64,000 bases of DNA from Rhexocercosporidium sp. MPI-PUGE-AT-0058 (lineage: Eukaryota; Ascomycota; Leotiomycetes; Helotiales): NCBI GenBank assembly GCA_020746875.1, contig JAGTJL010000002.1, positions 248,001-312,000 on the forward strand, in the 5' to 3' direction. Every line of letters starts with the position of its first letter. Position 1 is the stretch's first letter. Below are positions 44,371 through 56,867 of this stretch, piece by piece. The notes under the pieces were generated by a model that did not search any database, was not told the DNA's origin, and saw only the letters and a program-made list of their open reading frames with translations. Position numbers and translations under genes: made by a program.

Positions 44371-46568
44371 ATGACCTTCACCAACCATGCCGGCCTCCCC
44401 TCGCCCATGCCAGGCTCACCTCCCGATCTGACTGGGTCGAAATCCTCGAAATCCTCCTCTTTCCACTCCTCCTACCAGTCCGACAACAGCATCATCTCGG
44501 ACGTGGGTCACTTTGAAGATATCGGTCTGGACGACGAATCAAGGACTGAAGCAGAGATTGGGACTTTCGAAGTCAAGACTAGCAGCAACCCGTACGATGC
44601 TACCTTCACCACCGACCTACGAAACACAGCGAACTCGAGAAAACGTGTCCCGATGTCTGCCACGAACGGGAATCGGGTGCAGCGCGAATTGACCGCTGGG
44701 AAAGGAAGGCCGTCGTTCCCCAGCCTGCGTGGTCAGGTCCGGAGCGTGACGGATGGATTAGGACTGCAACCTGTACAAAATGGCATGCGGAGGGGACTGT
44801 CGAGTCCCAGTGCACCGTCTCTACCAATGATGAAACGAAACCGAAGTTCGAGCCCAAATATAATGCGCAATGCTAGCTATAATTCTTCCATGAATGCTTT
44901 GAAGACGAGGAGGAGCAGTTGGCAGGCTAATAGAGAGAGGAAGACTGCCCAGCAATTGGAAATGGAGTGCGACGAAGACGACGGGGATGATGTTCCCGAT
45001 GAGTGCTATTTGGAGAATGTGCCGATCTCGCCGCGGCCGTTGAAGGAGCGGACGAAGAGCATGCCTCCATCTACGGCAACGAGTCCGGAGCGGCCGCCAA
45101 AGGAGAGAGTGAGGAGTGTAGGGAATGGGACATCACCAATACCTGCCGAGCAAGGAGAATTGCGATCTCCGAGGACGAACATGCATCGGGCGGTGACCAT
45201 GGGACAACTTCCTTTTAATTATGATTCATACCCAAAGGCTAGAGCCAAGAGCTGGACTGCTGCCTTGTCGGAATTGAGTGAGGAAGCCAAGGCACTGACG
45301 GAGGCGTTGGAAGCACATGCTGAGGATCTGGAGAATGATCCTATGCAAAGGAGGAGTTTCAACACCAAGAGTCGACCAGTTGTTGAAAAGCAGCGGGTCA
45401 AATCTGCCATTGCGGAATTGCCACCTCTGCGGAGGACAGAGATTATGATTGATCCGCTACCAATCTCGAAAGAGAAAGAAGCTGTCCTGTCTCGGACTCG
45501 CCCTTCATGGCTCCCACCAAAGAATCCCGCGGAAGAGAAACGCCATCTCAAGGAATACCAAAAGATGATGGCTTCTGCTCTGGAAGCAGAACGCAAGAAG
45601 GAGGCTCAAAGCAAGGCGAAAACAACGTGTCGAGATGACACTGCCAATTCTCTTTTGAGGATCTGGGAGGAGCACGTATTGCCAAACTGGGAGGAAGTCA
45701 CTCGGCAGAAACGGACAAGAGAACTCTGGTGGCGAGGAATCGCCCCTAGAAGTCGAGGCACCGTGTGGGAGAAGGCTATTGGGAACCAACTGGGCTTGTC
45801 GGATTCTTCATATACTGCTGCTCTGCGTAGAGCGCAGGCTTTGGAGAAAACGATCAGCAGAGGTTCACAATTGAGTCCTGATGAGGAGAAGAAGAAGGCT
45901 TGGTTGGATAAGATCGAGCAAGACGTAGCGGAAACCTACCCCGAGCTGAGGATCTTCCAACCAGATGGTCCACTTCACGGTGCACTGTTGGATGTGTTGA
46001 AGGCATATGCTATGTATAGAAGTGATGTTGGATATGTCCCTGGGACAAGTGTAGGCACCCCTCTCCTCTCCCAAATAGCATTCACTAACAACCCCCACAG
46101 ACAATAGCAGCCCTCCTCCTTCTCAACCTCCCGACACCCTCAGCATCCTTCTCCGCCCTCTCCAACCTCCTCAACCGGCCCCTCCCTCTCTCCTTCCACA
46201 CCTCAGACACCGGCGCCATATCCCGCACCTACGCCCTCCTCACCTCAACCCTCAAACTCAAATCCCCCCGCCTAGCCAAACATCTCTCCTCCCTAAATAT
46301 CTCACCCTCCGCCTACCTATCTAATATGTTCACCTCCCTCTTCACCGAGAACCTCAGTCTCGACAATGTGACCCGTCTCTGGGACGTAATGGTCTTCGAG
46401 GGTGATGCTGTTCTAGTCAGGGCCGCTGTTGCGTATCTCACTGAACTTGAGGGCAAGCTTTTCGGTGCCCAGACTGAGGAGGAGGTACGTGGTATTGTCG
46501 AGAAGGGATTGGGTGGTCTAGGGGAGGAGGCGTGGATGAGTGCTGTGAGAGGGGCGGGGAAGGCGTGA
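44371..46568 (+). CDS. TBC-domain protein lacking the catalytic fingers
   Basis: Two exons (44371-46050 and 46101-46568) join in phase 0 to 715 residues. The first 400 or so are disordered, Ser/Arg/Pro-rich. The TBC domain is about 445-700: RELWWRGIAPRSRGTVWEKA, then IEQDVAETYPELRIFQPDGP, DVGYVPGTSTIAALLLLNL and VTRLWDVMVFEGDAVLVR. TBC proteins are GAPs for Rab GTPases and use an Arg finger (IxxDxxR) and a Gln finger (YxQG). Here the Arg position is Glu 521 and the Gln position is Pro 557, so ordinary GAP catalysis is unlikely; a scaffold or Rab-binding role is more likely. The best-fitting donor, GTAGGC at 46051, keeps the conserved YVPGTS/TIAALL join. An ATGCGATGA just before the start forms a two-codon upstream frame overlapping the main ATG. 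Confidence 0.9.
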
Positions 46569-49526
46569 TTGTGAACCTGGATGTGGATTTGAGCATTGTA
46601 CAACAGCCGTCAATGTGGTGTAACTGAGCGAGCGAGCGAATCAATGAGTTGGAATCCTTCACTGAAGAAGGGTGCTATGCTGCAGCGGGTGGCATGTTGT
46701 CCTACCTACAACTGATCCAGAAAGAATCAGAAGAGATGGAAACAAGGGACAAACGCTCGTGGGCATGGAGATCTGGAGATCTGAAGATAGATGTATAAAA
46801 GGATGGATGGAGAAGAGTTGAGAGTGTATAGTTTGTCCCATCTAGCGATCTACCGATTGATCTTCATCGTTCATTGGGATCGTCGAGCTTACATAGTAAT
46901 GCATATGTATATATCCCTGTTCATACATGCATATAGTTCATTCAGATCTGGATCATCTGTAACTGTGGTTCTTTCTTCGGTGTACAGTGAATACTTTAGA
47001 GGTATCGGGTAAGTATGATATGATATCAAGACCTGAGGGATGGCGAGTGGGATGCTGGTTTTGGGGAGGTTGGAAGGGTGTGCGGAGATAGGTAGGTGGC
47101 GGTTTTTGCTTTCTTCTCTTTTACGCTGTATAGTAAAGTAGATAGATAAGTATATTTGCGCGTATCCTTCTTAAATGCTTTCCCAACGTAATAAACAAGA
47201 TATATAGCAAGAACCCAGAGCTATTCCCATCGTACTCGGGCCATTCTTTCACTACGCTACTCGTATTACGCACAATCGCCTTGAAAGATGAGATCCGCGA
47301 GCTATTATAGAGTATCGTTCGCCTATCTGTCCTGTCCATTACCCCAGAATTCTTCTGCCTGTTATATTTTTAAACTAAACTCTATTAGAAAAGGTTCAAG
47401 AATCCTCGTCATTTGTAGGAGGGTTATAGGGGTACCTGAGGGGCGAAGGCGAATAATCGCTCTGATGACTTCAACGGCAGCGCGGGTTATTATTATACTT
47501 ATTCTATTGTTATGATCGTTGTATCTCTGTACTTGATTGGTGCAATTAGTGAGATTCATCAAAAGCGCTCATATGAAAAGAAATAATTTTTTTTTTTTGC
47601 AAGTGCGTGTCTGGTTGTGCCATTGATTGATTGATGTCTATCTCAAGTGATGTCATGCAAGACACGTACTCTTTTCCCTCGACCTCAGTTGACAAAGGCC
47701 ATTCATTCATTCATCCTCCTTAGGGCGTAGCTTCAAATCATCAAGTTGAGATATGATTCTCTATGTAAGTGTAAGATGTTATATCTGCTTTACTCGAAAG
47801 CAAGTACCCATTGTATACTTCCTTACATTGACTGTTTCTATACAAAACGTAACATTTCTCCTTCCTGGAGTGACGGACCGTATCCATATATCGCATAACT
47901 TCAGGTGCCAGTGGGTACGGGAGACTGGGGATAGTTGTAAGAGCTGCTTCTGCTTGAACGACGCAGTGGAGCGATTGCTAAAGTAGGTGTGAAGGTATCG
48001 CTCGCATGATGGATCGGTGGGTCATGGCACTTTCGAATATTTTGTCTTGAACTTGAATTGAGTAGCCGTATACTTTGGAAAGTGCAAGAGATAGATAAAC
48101 TCAAGGCACATAGGGAGTTTACATAGGGACAAGGACTCCACATGAATCCATGGCGGGCTGACAGTTCGAGGTCCATAGCCATCCAAAGAAGCCGGGCAAC
48201 TTCTCATCTCGTCTTTCTCGTACGGTGCTGACTGAGTGGATCTAATATTTCTTCATCCAATGTCCTAACATCCAGCTCGAGATCAAGATTACCGCAAAGT
48301 ATCACGAAAAGCAGTCGAGCTTTCACATCGATAGTCAGTCAGTTGTTACACAGCTCTCGTGGATGAAGCCGATGATGATAGAGTCGAGGTAGGCTTTGTA
48401 AGAGCCGCTCAAAAGCACTGCACCGCTGATGAGCTTTTTCATGAGCTAAAATACTTGATCGCCTGGTGCGATTCTAAATGTATGGAATTACTTGAAGACT
48501 CGGCTTAATAAGAGAGGTACTTGGACTCCCAAAGGCAAAACACATCGACGGCTACATGATGGTGTCAATGGCGACACACATGCGTGCGAGGAGGATAGTG
48601 GACGATACAATGACCCATGGCATGATCTGTGACAAGTCCGGGAGGAAGAGCTTGCTCCATGCGGTGAGTTTTCGACGAGGTGGGATCATGAGGCTTACGC
48701 AAAAAGGCAGCTGTGGGTGTAGTTTTGACCAACCATACGAGGGTCGCGACTGGAACCAGGATCTAGTGTAAGGTTGGTTAATCTAAGTGAAGAGGTTGGT
48801 AATATTAAAGAATGCCTAGGTCACGACACTAGGGGACTCATTGGGGAAATGCACCGACTATAGAAGTGTAGTTGCCCTGGCCACGCCATCCAGTACTCTT
48901 TGTGATGGCTGTATCTACCGACATCGTGAGGTTGAAATTGGCTGAAGGTGTGTCGTGGTGTATTGTCCGAGAAAAGTCTGCGGCGGGTGAAAGTGTACGA
49001 GTGCTTTCTCTCCGGTATCACGGAGAGTACGGCATGATTTACCATTGCAGACCGTTAGCCGTGATTGTGTAAGCGAGACCATGTCAACAAACAGTAGGAG
49101 CTGCAAATAGAAGGTACGCTCGAATGTCAGGCGATGGAGATATAATTTTACTGCCAAAAAGGCTTCTCACGTCCTGTGGAGATAGTATCACGAGCCATGG
49201 AGCATCAGTATGCCTCAGTTCCATGTAAACAATCCGCGCGCACGTGATGGGGCGAAAAGTACCTTGCAAGCCTGTGGTAACCGATTCCACGATTCGTGGG
49301 AGAGGAAATTGAAGAAGGTATCTGAAATACTTCTATTTTATTCAAAGAGTGTTGCCGTGTTTGTCGAGTGTGAATAACTCCAATTCTATGCAAATGCTTC
49401 TCTAGTCGACCTGATCATCTGGGTCATCCATGCGTCCTCCCAATCCAGTCATCCAGAAAAAACATCAGAAGCCAATTCCTCATGATTATTTCTCCCTCCG
49501 ACCTTTCAATCCCCCCCAGTAACTGC
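46569..49526. other. Intergenic, about 3 kb, no gene recognised
   Basis: No frame has a recognisable domain. The part near 47110-47550 is rich in TA dinucleotides (TAGATAGATAAG, TATATAG, TTATTATTATAC) and may be an old RIP-affected repeat, but I found no ends or coding core. The right end is the 3' region of the effector gene. Confidence 0.4.
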
Positions 49527-50090
49527 TTAATGGGTGTACACAGTGGTGTTCACAGTATCGGTGCTGGTCGTATCTCCAACAGTGACGGAAACGTTGAAAG
49601 GGACCAGGAGAGGACTATATGCCGCGCCATACAAACTAAAAACACTTGCTGACAGAGTCGCTACGCCATGAACTGTGTTTGCATTGGTAGATACCGTGAA
49701 GTTGAGCTTTTGAAGGCTATTTGAGAGGTCTGGGCCAATGTAATCCGAGCCAACAAGGATTCCAAGATTGTAGGGGAAGTCACCAGTGGCAATGCCAAAG
49801 GCAGCGGCTACATCGTAGACAGATCTGAGGTGGAACCAAAATCAGCATTTGCTAATAGGGTGTGCTTAGAGAACCTGACACGATGTCTCTCGAAGGTGTT
49901 GAGACAACCAGAAGAAAAGTGCGGGCTTGCCAAATACCTACTGGATGTAGTTTTCGGTGAGGAGAGAGACTGTGAACGGTTTCCCAGCAGCGATGGTTCG
50001 AGGAGCTTCGAAGCCGATGATCCGGGCTGAAGCTGTCGATAGAAGAGTAAGGCCAGAGATGAGGCTGATGGAAGAGATTGAAAAGCGCAT
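49527..50090 (-). CDS. NIS1-like secreted effector
   Basis: Two exons (50090-49942 and 49824-49527) join across a 117-bp intron to 148 residues. The N-terminus is a clear signal peptide ending near STASA. The mature part begins RIIGFEAPRTIAAGKPF and, across the intron, reads NYIQ-SVYDVAAAFGIATG, then a LG..YIGPDLSN block, ASVFSLYGA and a final VTVGDTTS. This layout is that of NIS1, a conserved fungal effector first known as a necrosis-inducing secreted protein of Colletotrichum; homologues dampen plant pattern-triggered immunity. It has few or no cysteines, as is normal for NIS1. The flanks are gene-poor, as is common for effectors. Function in this organism is inferred from family only. Confidence 0.85.
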
Positions 50091-51383
50091 CTTGTCGAGT
50101 GCAGATTGATACTGGGAGCGGTTGGAGGCTTGATATTGATATTGGAAGAAGTGGAAGTTTGTGTCGATTTGTATGGGCGTTTTTTTGTGAATGTGAAGTT
50201 GGAATCCAGCTGGATGTCGGTTGATGCTGGAACAGGGTATGTCAGTTTTGAGGGAAGGAGCGAGAGAGCTCGGCATATATACTTCAGAAGTGTCTTTCTC
50301 GATGTCCCCAAACCTTGGGTTCTGACGAGCACTTGTGGTCGTACAGAGTCAATACGAACATTGATCAACTGACTGCAAGGTAAAAGTAGTTGGAAAGTGT
50401 CTCGGTATGATGTAGAGATCTACAAAAGTCTATTCTTGGCTGTACCGAGTAAGTGTGGGGTGGCCGGCACTAATACGAAGTGCCGGACTCCATGTGCGTC
50501 TGTGGTTACTCAGAACAGTACTCGAGTATGGATTCGTTAAATCAAAGCGAGTGCTGAATCCTCGTTATTCTTATTAAAGAAAAATATTCGGATCATTTTG
50601 TTTTCTGGGACAATACATTTAGTTTTGACAAAAATAGAACCTCATATCGAAACACCACTCTTGAAGACATGCGAGTTTAGCGCTCAATACAGGTCCATCG
50701 GTCTGATGAGAAAACACTCTTTCTTCTCGTCTTTCATAAATAATGACGGAAATTCGAGAGCGCTGGGATATCCAGAGTGGAACTGCAGTGCCACGGTTAG
50801 TGAACCGACTCTTGACATCAATCGTTGCCACCATCGGCCAGCAGCGCAACTTCACTACAGTATTCTAAAGCCCGTATATGCACAGAATATTTCATGTCGG
50901 GAATTGATTGTTGCAGAATGATTTCATCACTCAGCTCTGTGATGCAGCAGCAAATTACTGCAAAGCTGTGATGCCCTCAAGTGCTGACGAGGAAGGTTAG
51001 ACGGTGCGCAGCTACGCTATAATCGCAGTAGAAGGACCGATGCACTTGTACTAGTCTTCCGCATAAAGTCTGGTTAAAGTAACAGTCATTTGAGGGGGGC
51101 AATAGAAGCAGAGTAGCTTGTCAGGAAGAAAAAAAAAGCTGATTCGTAGTATACTTCCTTCGCGGGGGAATGGACCCAGCGGATGACTTGACCAGGGTAC
51201 TAACCCCACTACTGTCAATAATGTGAGCCAGCTGACAGAACACCAGAACAAAGGGAGACTTAAGATTAATAGAAAAAAAAAGACCAGTAATTGAATCTTT
51301 CATTGTGCAATACATGCTGCTCTACATCAGCCTGCCGGGTGGGAAGATCGGTCTAATAAGTAAAAGCAAAAGAAAATTCACAG
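50091..51383. other. Effector upstream region and gene-poor spacer
   Basis: The left part holds the promoter of the effector gene. The rest, up to the tRNA, is AT-rich with scattered A/T runs (AAAAAAAAA near 51130 and 51275) and no supported gene. Confidence 0.4.
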
Positions 51384-51455
51384 TGACCTACGCAGGGATC
51401 GAACCTGCAATCTCTTGATTCGTAGTCAAGCGCCTTGCCATTGGGCCAGCAGGCC
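51384..51455 (-). tRNA. tRNA-Arg (anticodon ACG)
   Basis: The 72-nt minus-strand sequence folds as a cloverleaf. The acceptor GGCCTGC pairs with GTAGGTC (two G-U pairs). The anticodon arm is CTTGA-CTACGAA-TCAAG with anticodon ACG. The T arm is GCAGG-TTCGATC-CCTGC and the D stem is a 3-bp GCC/GGC. The discriminator base is A and there is no intron. ACG read as ICG decodes CGU, CGC and CGA arginine codons. Confidence 0.93.
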
Positions 51456-52178
51456 TGTTAATGTGACTATTGAAGAGAGAGCGGTTATTTAAATATATAT
51501 CAATGTTACAAATTGGGTGTGCAGAGTTTTTTGGGGCCCAGTTATTCCACCAGTGAGATGGACGTGGGCGGGCTTCTCGCTTAGCACCACACACCTCTCC
51601 TCGCAAACGCACCTTTCCCTGCTTGGCATTGATAGGAAGTTGGAGGGTTTGGGTATATGGATGAATTCTTTGTTCTGTAAAATATACAGAAGTGTGTTCT
51701 AGCGATCTTTCTTCTCGGATTCACGTTGAATCTCCTTGGGCCTGGAAGCAAGACTCCCTTAAGAGCTCCATTAACATGACTCGCGACCAGGTCCGTTCTG
51801 ATTCAAAATGTAATATGCAAGAATTCTACTGCTCAGTTCGGACAGTACTGTCCAGTGGATCTCAGGGAAAAGGCGATGGCCTATTACAACTCATTGTATC
51901 AAGACAAGCTGACAAGTTAGAACTAAATGGAGAACATGCTTAAATTCAGAATCCATTGCTCGGTTGTATTTCTACTGAATTGGCTAAGCCAATACCATTC
52001 AGTCTTAAGGGGATAGAGAGAACTCCATCCGTCGAACTTAGTATCGTCCTTCTCGTTCGATCCAGTTTGTAACCAGAATATTGGAGGTTAGTACACCCTA
52101 AATACAGGGTGCAGGCACCTGAAAACGACCACTGGCAATGGATAAGTGGTATTATACCGTCGTAGCACGACCCAGACA
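51456..52178. other. Intergenic between tRNA and dehydrogenase
   Basis: No coding feature is supported. The right end is the 3' region of the dehydrogenase-like gene. Confidence 0.4.
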
Positions 52179-53494
52179 TCACTCAGCTTTCTTCCTCTTT
52201 GCAGCCAGTCCATCGCCCATAGCAAGTGCCACATCATCCACCGTCCGTCCCCTCTTCCTTCTCTCAGTTTTCTCCTCCCCCAGCACCGTCTCATCAGCAA
52301 CTACTCTATAAACCTCGGCCACCGCATCGAAGATACCTCTGTCACCATCTCTGCCCTCGAAATCGAATCCTCCATCTACACCGTGAGTCCGTCCAATTTC
52401 TTTCATTTCTTCTACCCACCTGTACGCTTTTGGAGCCATGTTGACGACCCCATTACTGGCTTTATATAAGCCGGGGATACGCTCTGACATCTCACTTTTC
52501 AGCTCGTCGAGGACGCCGAGGCGGGATGCCGTTGTGAAGGCTTGGATACAAAGGGCCGTGAAGCCCTTTGTCGTTGTTGCGAAGCACATTTTCAAGCCAG
52601 ACGCTGGGCCAATTTCAGAGGAGATGTGCTTGATATTCAGTAAAGCTTCGAGGGTGGGGCCTGATATAGGAGCCTTTGAGAGAGGGTTAGATCCTGAGAC
52701 GGGGATGGAAGGTCTGTTCCATGTGTGAGAGGTGGGTGGAGTGGAAGAGGTTGTGGTAGGTTGTTCTGAGGCATCTTTTCGGGATGGAGCACCGCCGATT
52801 ATACCGCCATCGAGGAACTTGATTGAGGGTGTTTCGGTGGAAATGAGCTCTGCTATTGAGCGGGCGGTGTTAGGAGATATGGCGTTGAGGTCTAGGTAGT
52901 AGAGGGGTGATGATTTGGGGGTTTGGAGGGAAGCAAAGGCGTTTGTGATTCTCTTTGCTGTGGCGACCGCATCTCGAGGTGGAACGATTGAGAAGATGTA
53001 ATCTGCTTCTGTGACGAGAGATGTGTCTGTTGGGAGACTCTCAATGGATGCTGCTTTTACACGTGCTTGTGTATCTGCGCTGGGAAGTGTCAGTCGACAC
53101 AGCTCGTTGAAAGTGGGGCGAGATAAGCCACATGAGCACTTAAAGATACTGTATATTTACACAAATTGAAAATTAAAGGAGTTAATTCAATCCATTCTCT
53201 TATATCTCCGCCATTATACCTGACCCTTCCTCCTCTTCAACAAATGAACGGCACAAAACCTACGAGACAATCTCTTCACTAGAGGACCACCAGCATCCAA
53301 GAAGAAAAGAATACAACCAAAAGGCCACAAAAGCAATGGACAAAACACAAGAATTGTCAGCAAAAGAAATGTATATTTTACCTTCTCCCCTCCAAGTTCG
53401 TAACGACGCGATAGTTATGCGCAATCAGCAACCTGGCAATTCCCATACCCATCTCCCCGATCGAGAGGATACCGATAGTAGCTAGAGGCGACAT
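52179..53494 (-). CDS. 6-phosphogluconate dehydrogenase-like protein with DUF1932 tail
   Basis: Two exons (53494-53382 and 53079-52179) give 337 residues. Exon 1 carries the Rossmann entry (ATIGILSIGEMGMGIARLLI, then YRVVT). Exon 2 has ADYIFSIVPPRDA, the YYLDLNAISPNTA block and FLDGGIIGGAP, as in beta-hydroxyacid dehydrogenases. The C-terminal half (GPASGLKMCFATTTKGFTAL up to MAPKAYRWVEEMKEI) is the DUF1932 domain found on fungal and bacterial members. Family members use NAD(P) to oxidise or reduce hydroxy acids; the substrate is unknown here. The intron is 302 bp, longer than usual in this window. The AG/C join gives a Ser codon and keeps frame, but a further small exon inside the intron cannot be ruled out. 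The C-terminus is Lys-rich. Confidence 0.85.
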
Positions 53495-54129
53495 CTTGAT
53501 TGCTTGCTTGAACTCAATTGACTTTGTGGTAGCGGGGTTCTGGAGTTGAGAAAAGGCGAATGTGGGAATTGAAGTTTGGAGATGGCAAATCTACTGGAGA
53601 GGAGGAAGAGGTCCTAAGCCCTGGAGGAAAGGGAGGTGGGAAAGTGGGGGACACGTGATGAGGATGAAGATACTTTGGTGAGTGTCGAAGATGTCCTCTC
53701 AAGAAAGAATACAGTGGCGGTGTCAATGGAATTGACTCTACGACTTACATACTTGTTACGGGATCTTATGAGCTACGAAAATGGCTGTGTCTTGTTCGAT
53801 AGCTAATAAGGATACAGTTCAATAGGCAAATCTCACACACTGGATGTCCTCATTCTGAGAGGAACTATTCATCGTTCTTATTTTTGGAATTTGTGCTGCT
53901 ATGCTTTTAGATTCATCTATGCACTCATGCCGTCCGCTCATTCCATAACCGGGCATCGTCAAATATTCATGGACATGCCTACGTCCTAACCCCTGTGTTG
54001 CGATGCATAGCCCAAAGCATAGATAACCCAGGCAGGTAGGCAAACATGCGACGACGCAGCAAAAAGAACTCCTGGGAAGATTTGCGATAAAAGGGAAGAA
54101 AACTACAGTAACAACACTCCAGTCGTTCC
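53495..54129. other. Spacer between dehydrogenase and eIF3b
   Basis: The stretch holds the promoter of the dehydrogenase-like gene and the 3' region of eIF3b. No gene is seen. Confidence 0.45.
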
Positions 54130-56459
54130 TTATGGCATGATCTCCTCAGTCTCCTCCACGATCTCCTCCACAATCTCCTCGATGACCTGGTCCTCGCTCT
54201 CGTCTGTCTTCTGGATGAGACCTTCGATTGGATCGAGTGGGAGGCCGCGAGCTTCTCTCTCCTCTGCGACTTCCTCGGTGATGTGTTCTCTCCATGCCAA
54301 CCATTCGTTGAGAAGTCTGCGTCTGTGCTCGACGACGGCAAGATCGGCCGAGGCGAAACGGTCCTTGTCCTCCTCATCGAAGACTTTGCTGTACTCACGG
54401 AGGTTCTTGCGGATTTGCTTTTGCTCCTCTTTGGTGAGAAGACTTGCTGGGCGAGGGCGCCAGAGCCATTGCTTGAACTTCTCGACAGGCTCTTCGCGAA
54501 GCTGCTCGCCCTTGAAGTCGTACAGGTGGTAACCGTTCTCCATCTACATGTATGTTAGCGCGGTACTTAGGAGAGTATTTCTTAGGGGATACGTACAGCG
54601 TGCTTCCAGATTGATGCACTGGTAGCGACGAATCGGCCAGTTGGATCCCAATCAATATCAGTGACACCGTAGTGATCAGCAGTGTTCATGAGCTGCAAGT
54701 TGGCAGTCAAATCCTTGTCACTCTCTGGCTTCTCGCCCTCGAAATCCATATCGAAGAACTCCATGTCAAAACTCTGTTGCGAGTGAACAGTAGCAACGAT
54801 AACGAAACGTCCCTTTGGCGACCAGTAGATAGCATTGCTATTCTTCTTGTCGTAGGTTCGGATGTGCTTGTAGTTACCAACACCGGCACCCTTGACCTTT
54901 TCTGGGCAGTAGAATGCGACTGAAGTCTTTGGGGGAACAGCTGAAGGTGCGACAACTTCGGCTGTGGTGATGATGACGAATCGGTCTCCCTTGGGCTCCC
55001 AAGCAAAGTTGATGACAGTATCCTTGATGCCATCGACAACCTCAACAGGTACTCCCTTCTCACGGACACGGAAAATTTCCAAACTCGTTGCCAAGGACTT
55101 CTTTGACTTCGAGTGTCTGTCGACCTTAACACACAGGTAATCGGCATTCGATTGCCAGTGAAGCTTGGCATCAGTGACACTGAACAGGTTGAGCGTTCTG
55201 ACAATTTCCTTGGAGGGGATGCTCATCAGTCCAACCTTGGCTGGGTTGCTACCGATTTCAGGAGTCCAGAAGCAGAAAAGTTGCTCATAGGTCTTGACAC
55301 CTTCTCGGTGGGGTGTAGCTGGGGCCCAATCGAATTCCATAACACCATCAATTTTGATTGATGTCTTGTCCAAAAGTCCCATGCGAGGCAACTCATAGAC
55401 GGAAATGGAAGCACCTTGTGTCAAACGTGCAACGTACTGGTCATCAGCAGACCACTTGAATGCTGGCCAGACAACCTTTCGCTTTACTGGTTGACCAGCC
55501 TCATCAACAGAGTTGCTGGGAAGGTCAAGGTTTGCGAATGAACGAAGTGGTTTGCCTGTCTCTATATCCCAAATAACATAGTTCTTTCCATCATCATCGA
55601 CCGAGAGCGCAGGGTGACCTTCTTCTCCAATGACGATAGGGCGATTCGACCAGGTTGTGATGTACTTCTCTCCGGGTGAGAAATCGACCAAGTTGACAAA
55701 TGGATGGGGGAATCGTTTTTGTCGGATCCAAGAGGGACCACCCCAGAGTTGAACACCTTGCTGATGCATGGAGGTCAGGTATGTGCCTAGAGGGGACCAT
55801 TGCACGAAGGATTCGGTCCAGTGTTGGCGGTCCACGATGCTCTCTGGCGCATCTTTCTCATTGTTCCAGAGGACCTGAACCCTATCATCCTTGTACATAA
55901 CGAACTGGTCCCTTCCACGGCCACTTGGATCTGCCAACCATGATCGCAAGTGCTCCTTCTCCTGGAATTCCTCGATCTTTGGGGGGGTGTAGTTTTCATC
56001 GATACGTCCTTCTCGGCCAAAACGCTCAATGTCCGTCAACTTATTTACTCGTAGGATGTGCTTCTTGTCGAGAGGAACGCCATCGAGCTGCTTGCATGCA
56101 GCGAGGGCTTCGGCGGGGGTAGAGTACTCAACGAAGGCAAATCTGCAGATTGTCAGCGTCGCAAAGATGAGCGCACAAGTCGTCACCTACTTCTCCGACT
56201 TTCCAAAGGAATCAAGCGGCATATGAATCGACTCCTCCTTTATCTTGCCAACTGGCTCCAACTTCCTCCTCAAGAACTTGATCAGCTTTGACTTTGTCTC
56301 CTCCGTAACCTCTGGCAATCCATCGACGACCACGAATGCATCTAGTCCTTGCTCCAGCTGAACCTCAAATCTCTCTCGCAGATCAGAAAAGTCTAGTTCC
56401 TCGTCCTCATCGTAATCATCCTCCTCTGGATCGGGTAGGTGATCGAAGCTCGGCGCCAT
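54130..56459 (-). CDS. PRT1: Translation initiation factor eIF3 subunit b
   Basis: Three exons (56459-56191, 56142-54597, 54543-54130) join to 742 residues, the normal length. An acidic N-terminus precedes an RRM split by the first intron ([12 protein letters not shown]; then [21 protein letters not shown]). The central part is the eIF3b WD40-like propeller (for example [21 protein letters not shown] and [10 protein letters not shown]). The last exon is the helical C-terminus that binds eIF3i and eIF3g, starting [15 protein letters not shown]. eIF3b is the scaffold of eIF3 on the 40S subunit. It is essential, and both introns are short. The start is the ATG before [15 protein letters not shown]; divergent CCT-beta starts 408 bp away. 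Confidence 0.97.
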
Positions 56460-56867
56460 GATTGCGGTTTATTTGACCTCCTCTCTCCTTGCCCGTAGTT
56501 GTTTTGTGACTTGTAATCGTGTGTGGTGGAATTTTACCCCTCGTCGGTGGGCTTTTTTCTGTGGGATCGCGGCTCTTCGGGGTAGGGATTTCGAAGACTC
56601 TCTCGATGGGGGCGACGGTCTCAATGTACTGTAGGTGGAAGAGTACTTCGTGAGTCAAGGGGTTGGGTGAGTCGACGGCGCCGTTGTTCAAGAAAAATCG
56701 AGATCCAGGTATCGTATCGTCGACCAGTCGTGGTGTGGTGGGCTAGCAATTTTAGCGAGGATCTGTCGGCGCGAAAATTTGGGGGACTTCTGGACGCGAC
56801 TGAAGCTGCCTCTGCCTCAATACCGTAGCCAGCCTCCAAAAAAAGATAACACAACACAGTCACAATC
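56460..56867. promoter_or_regulatory. Divergent promoter, eIF3b / CCT-beta
   Basis: These 408 bp separate the start codons of two housekeeping genes of the translation and folding machinery and must carry both promoters. The element responsible for co-expression is not identifiable by eye. Confidence 0.5.
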
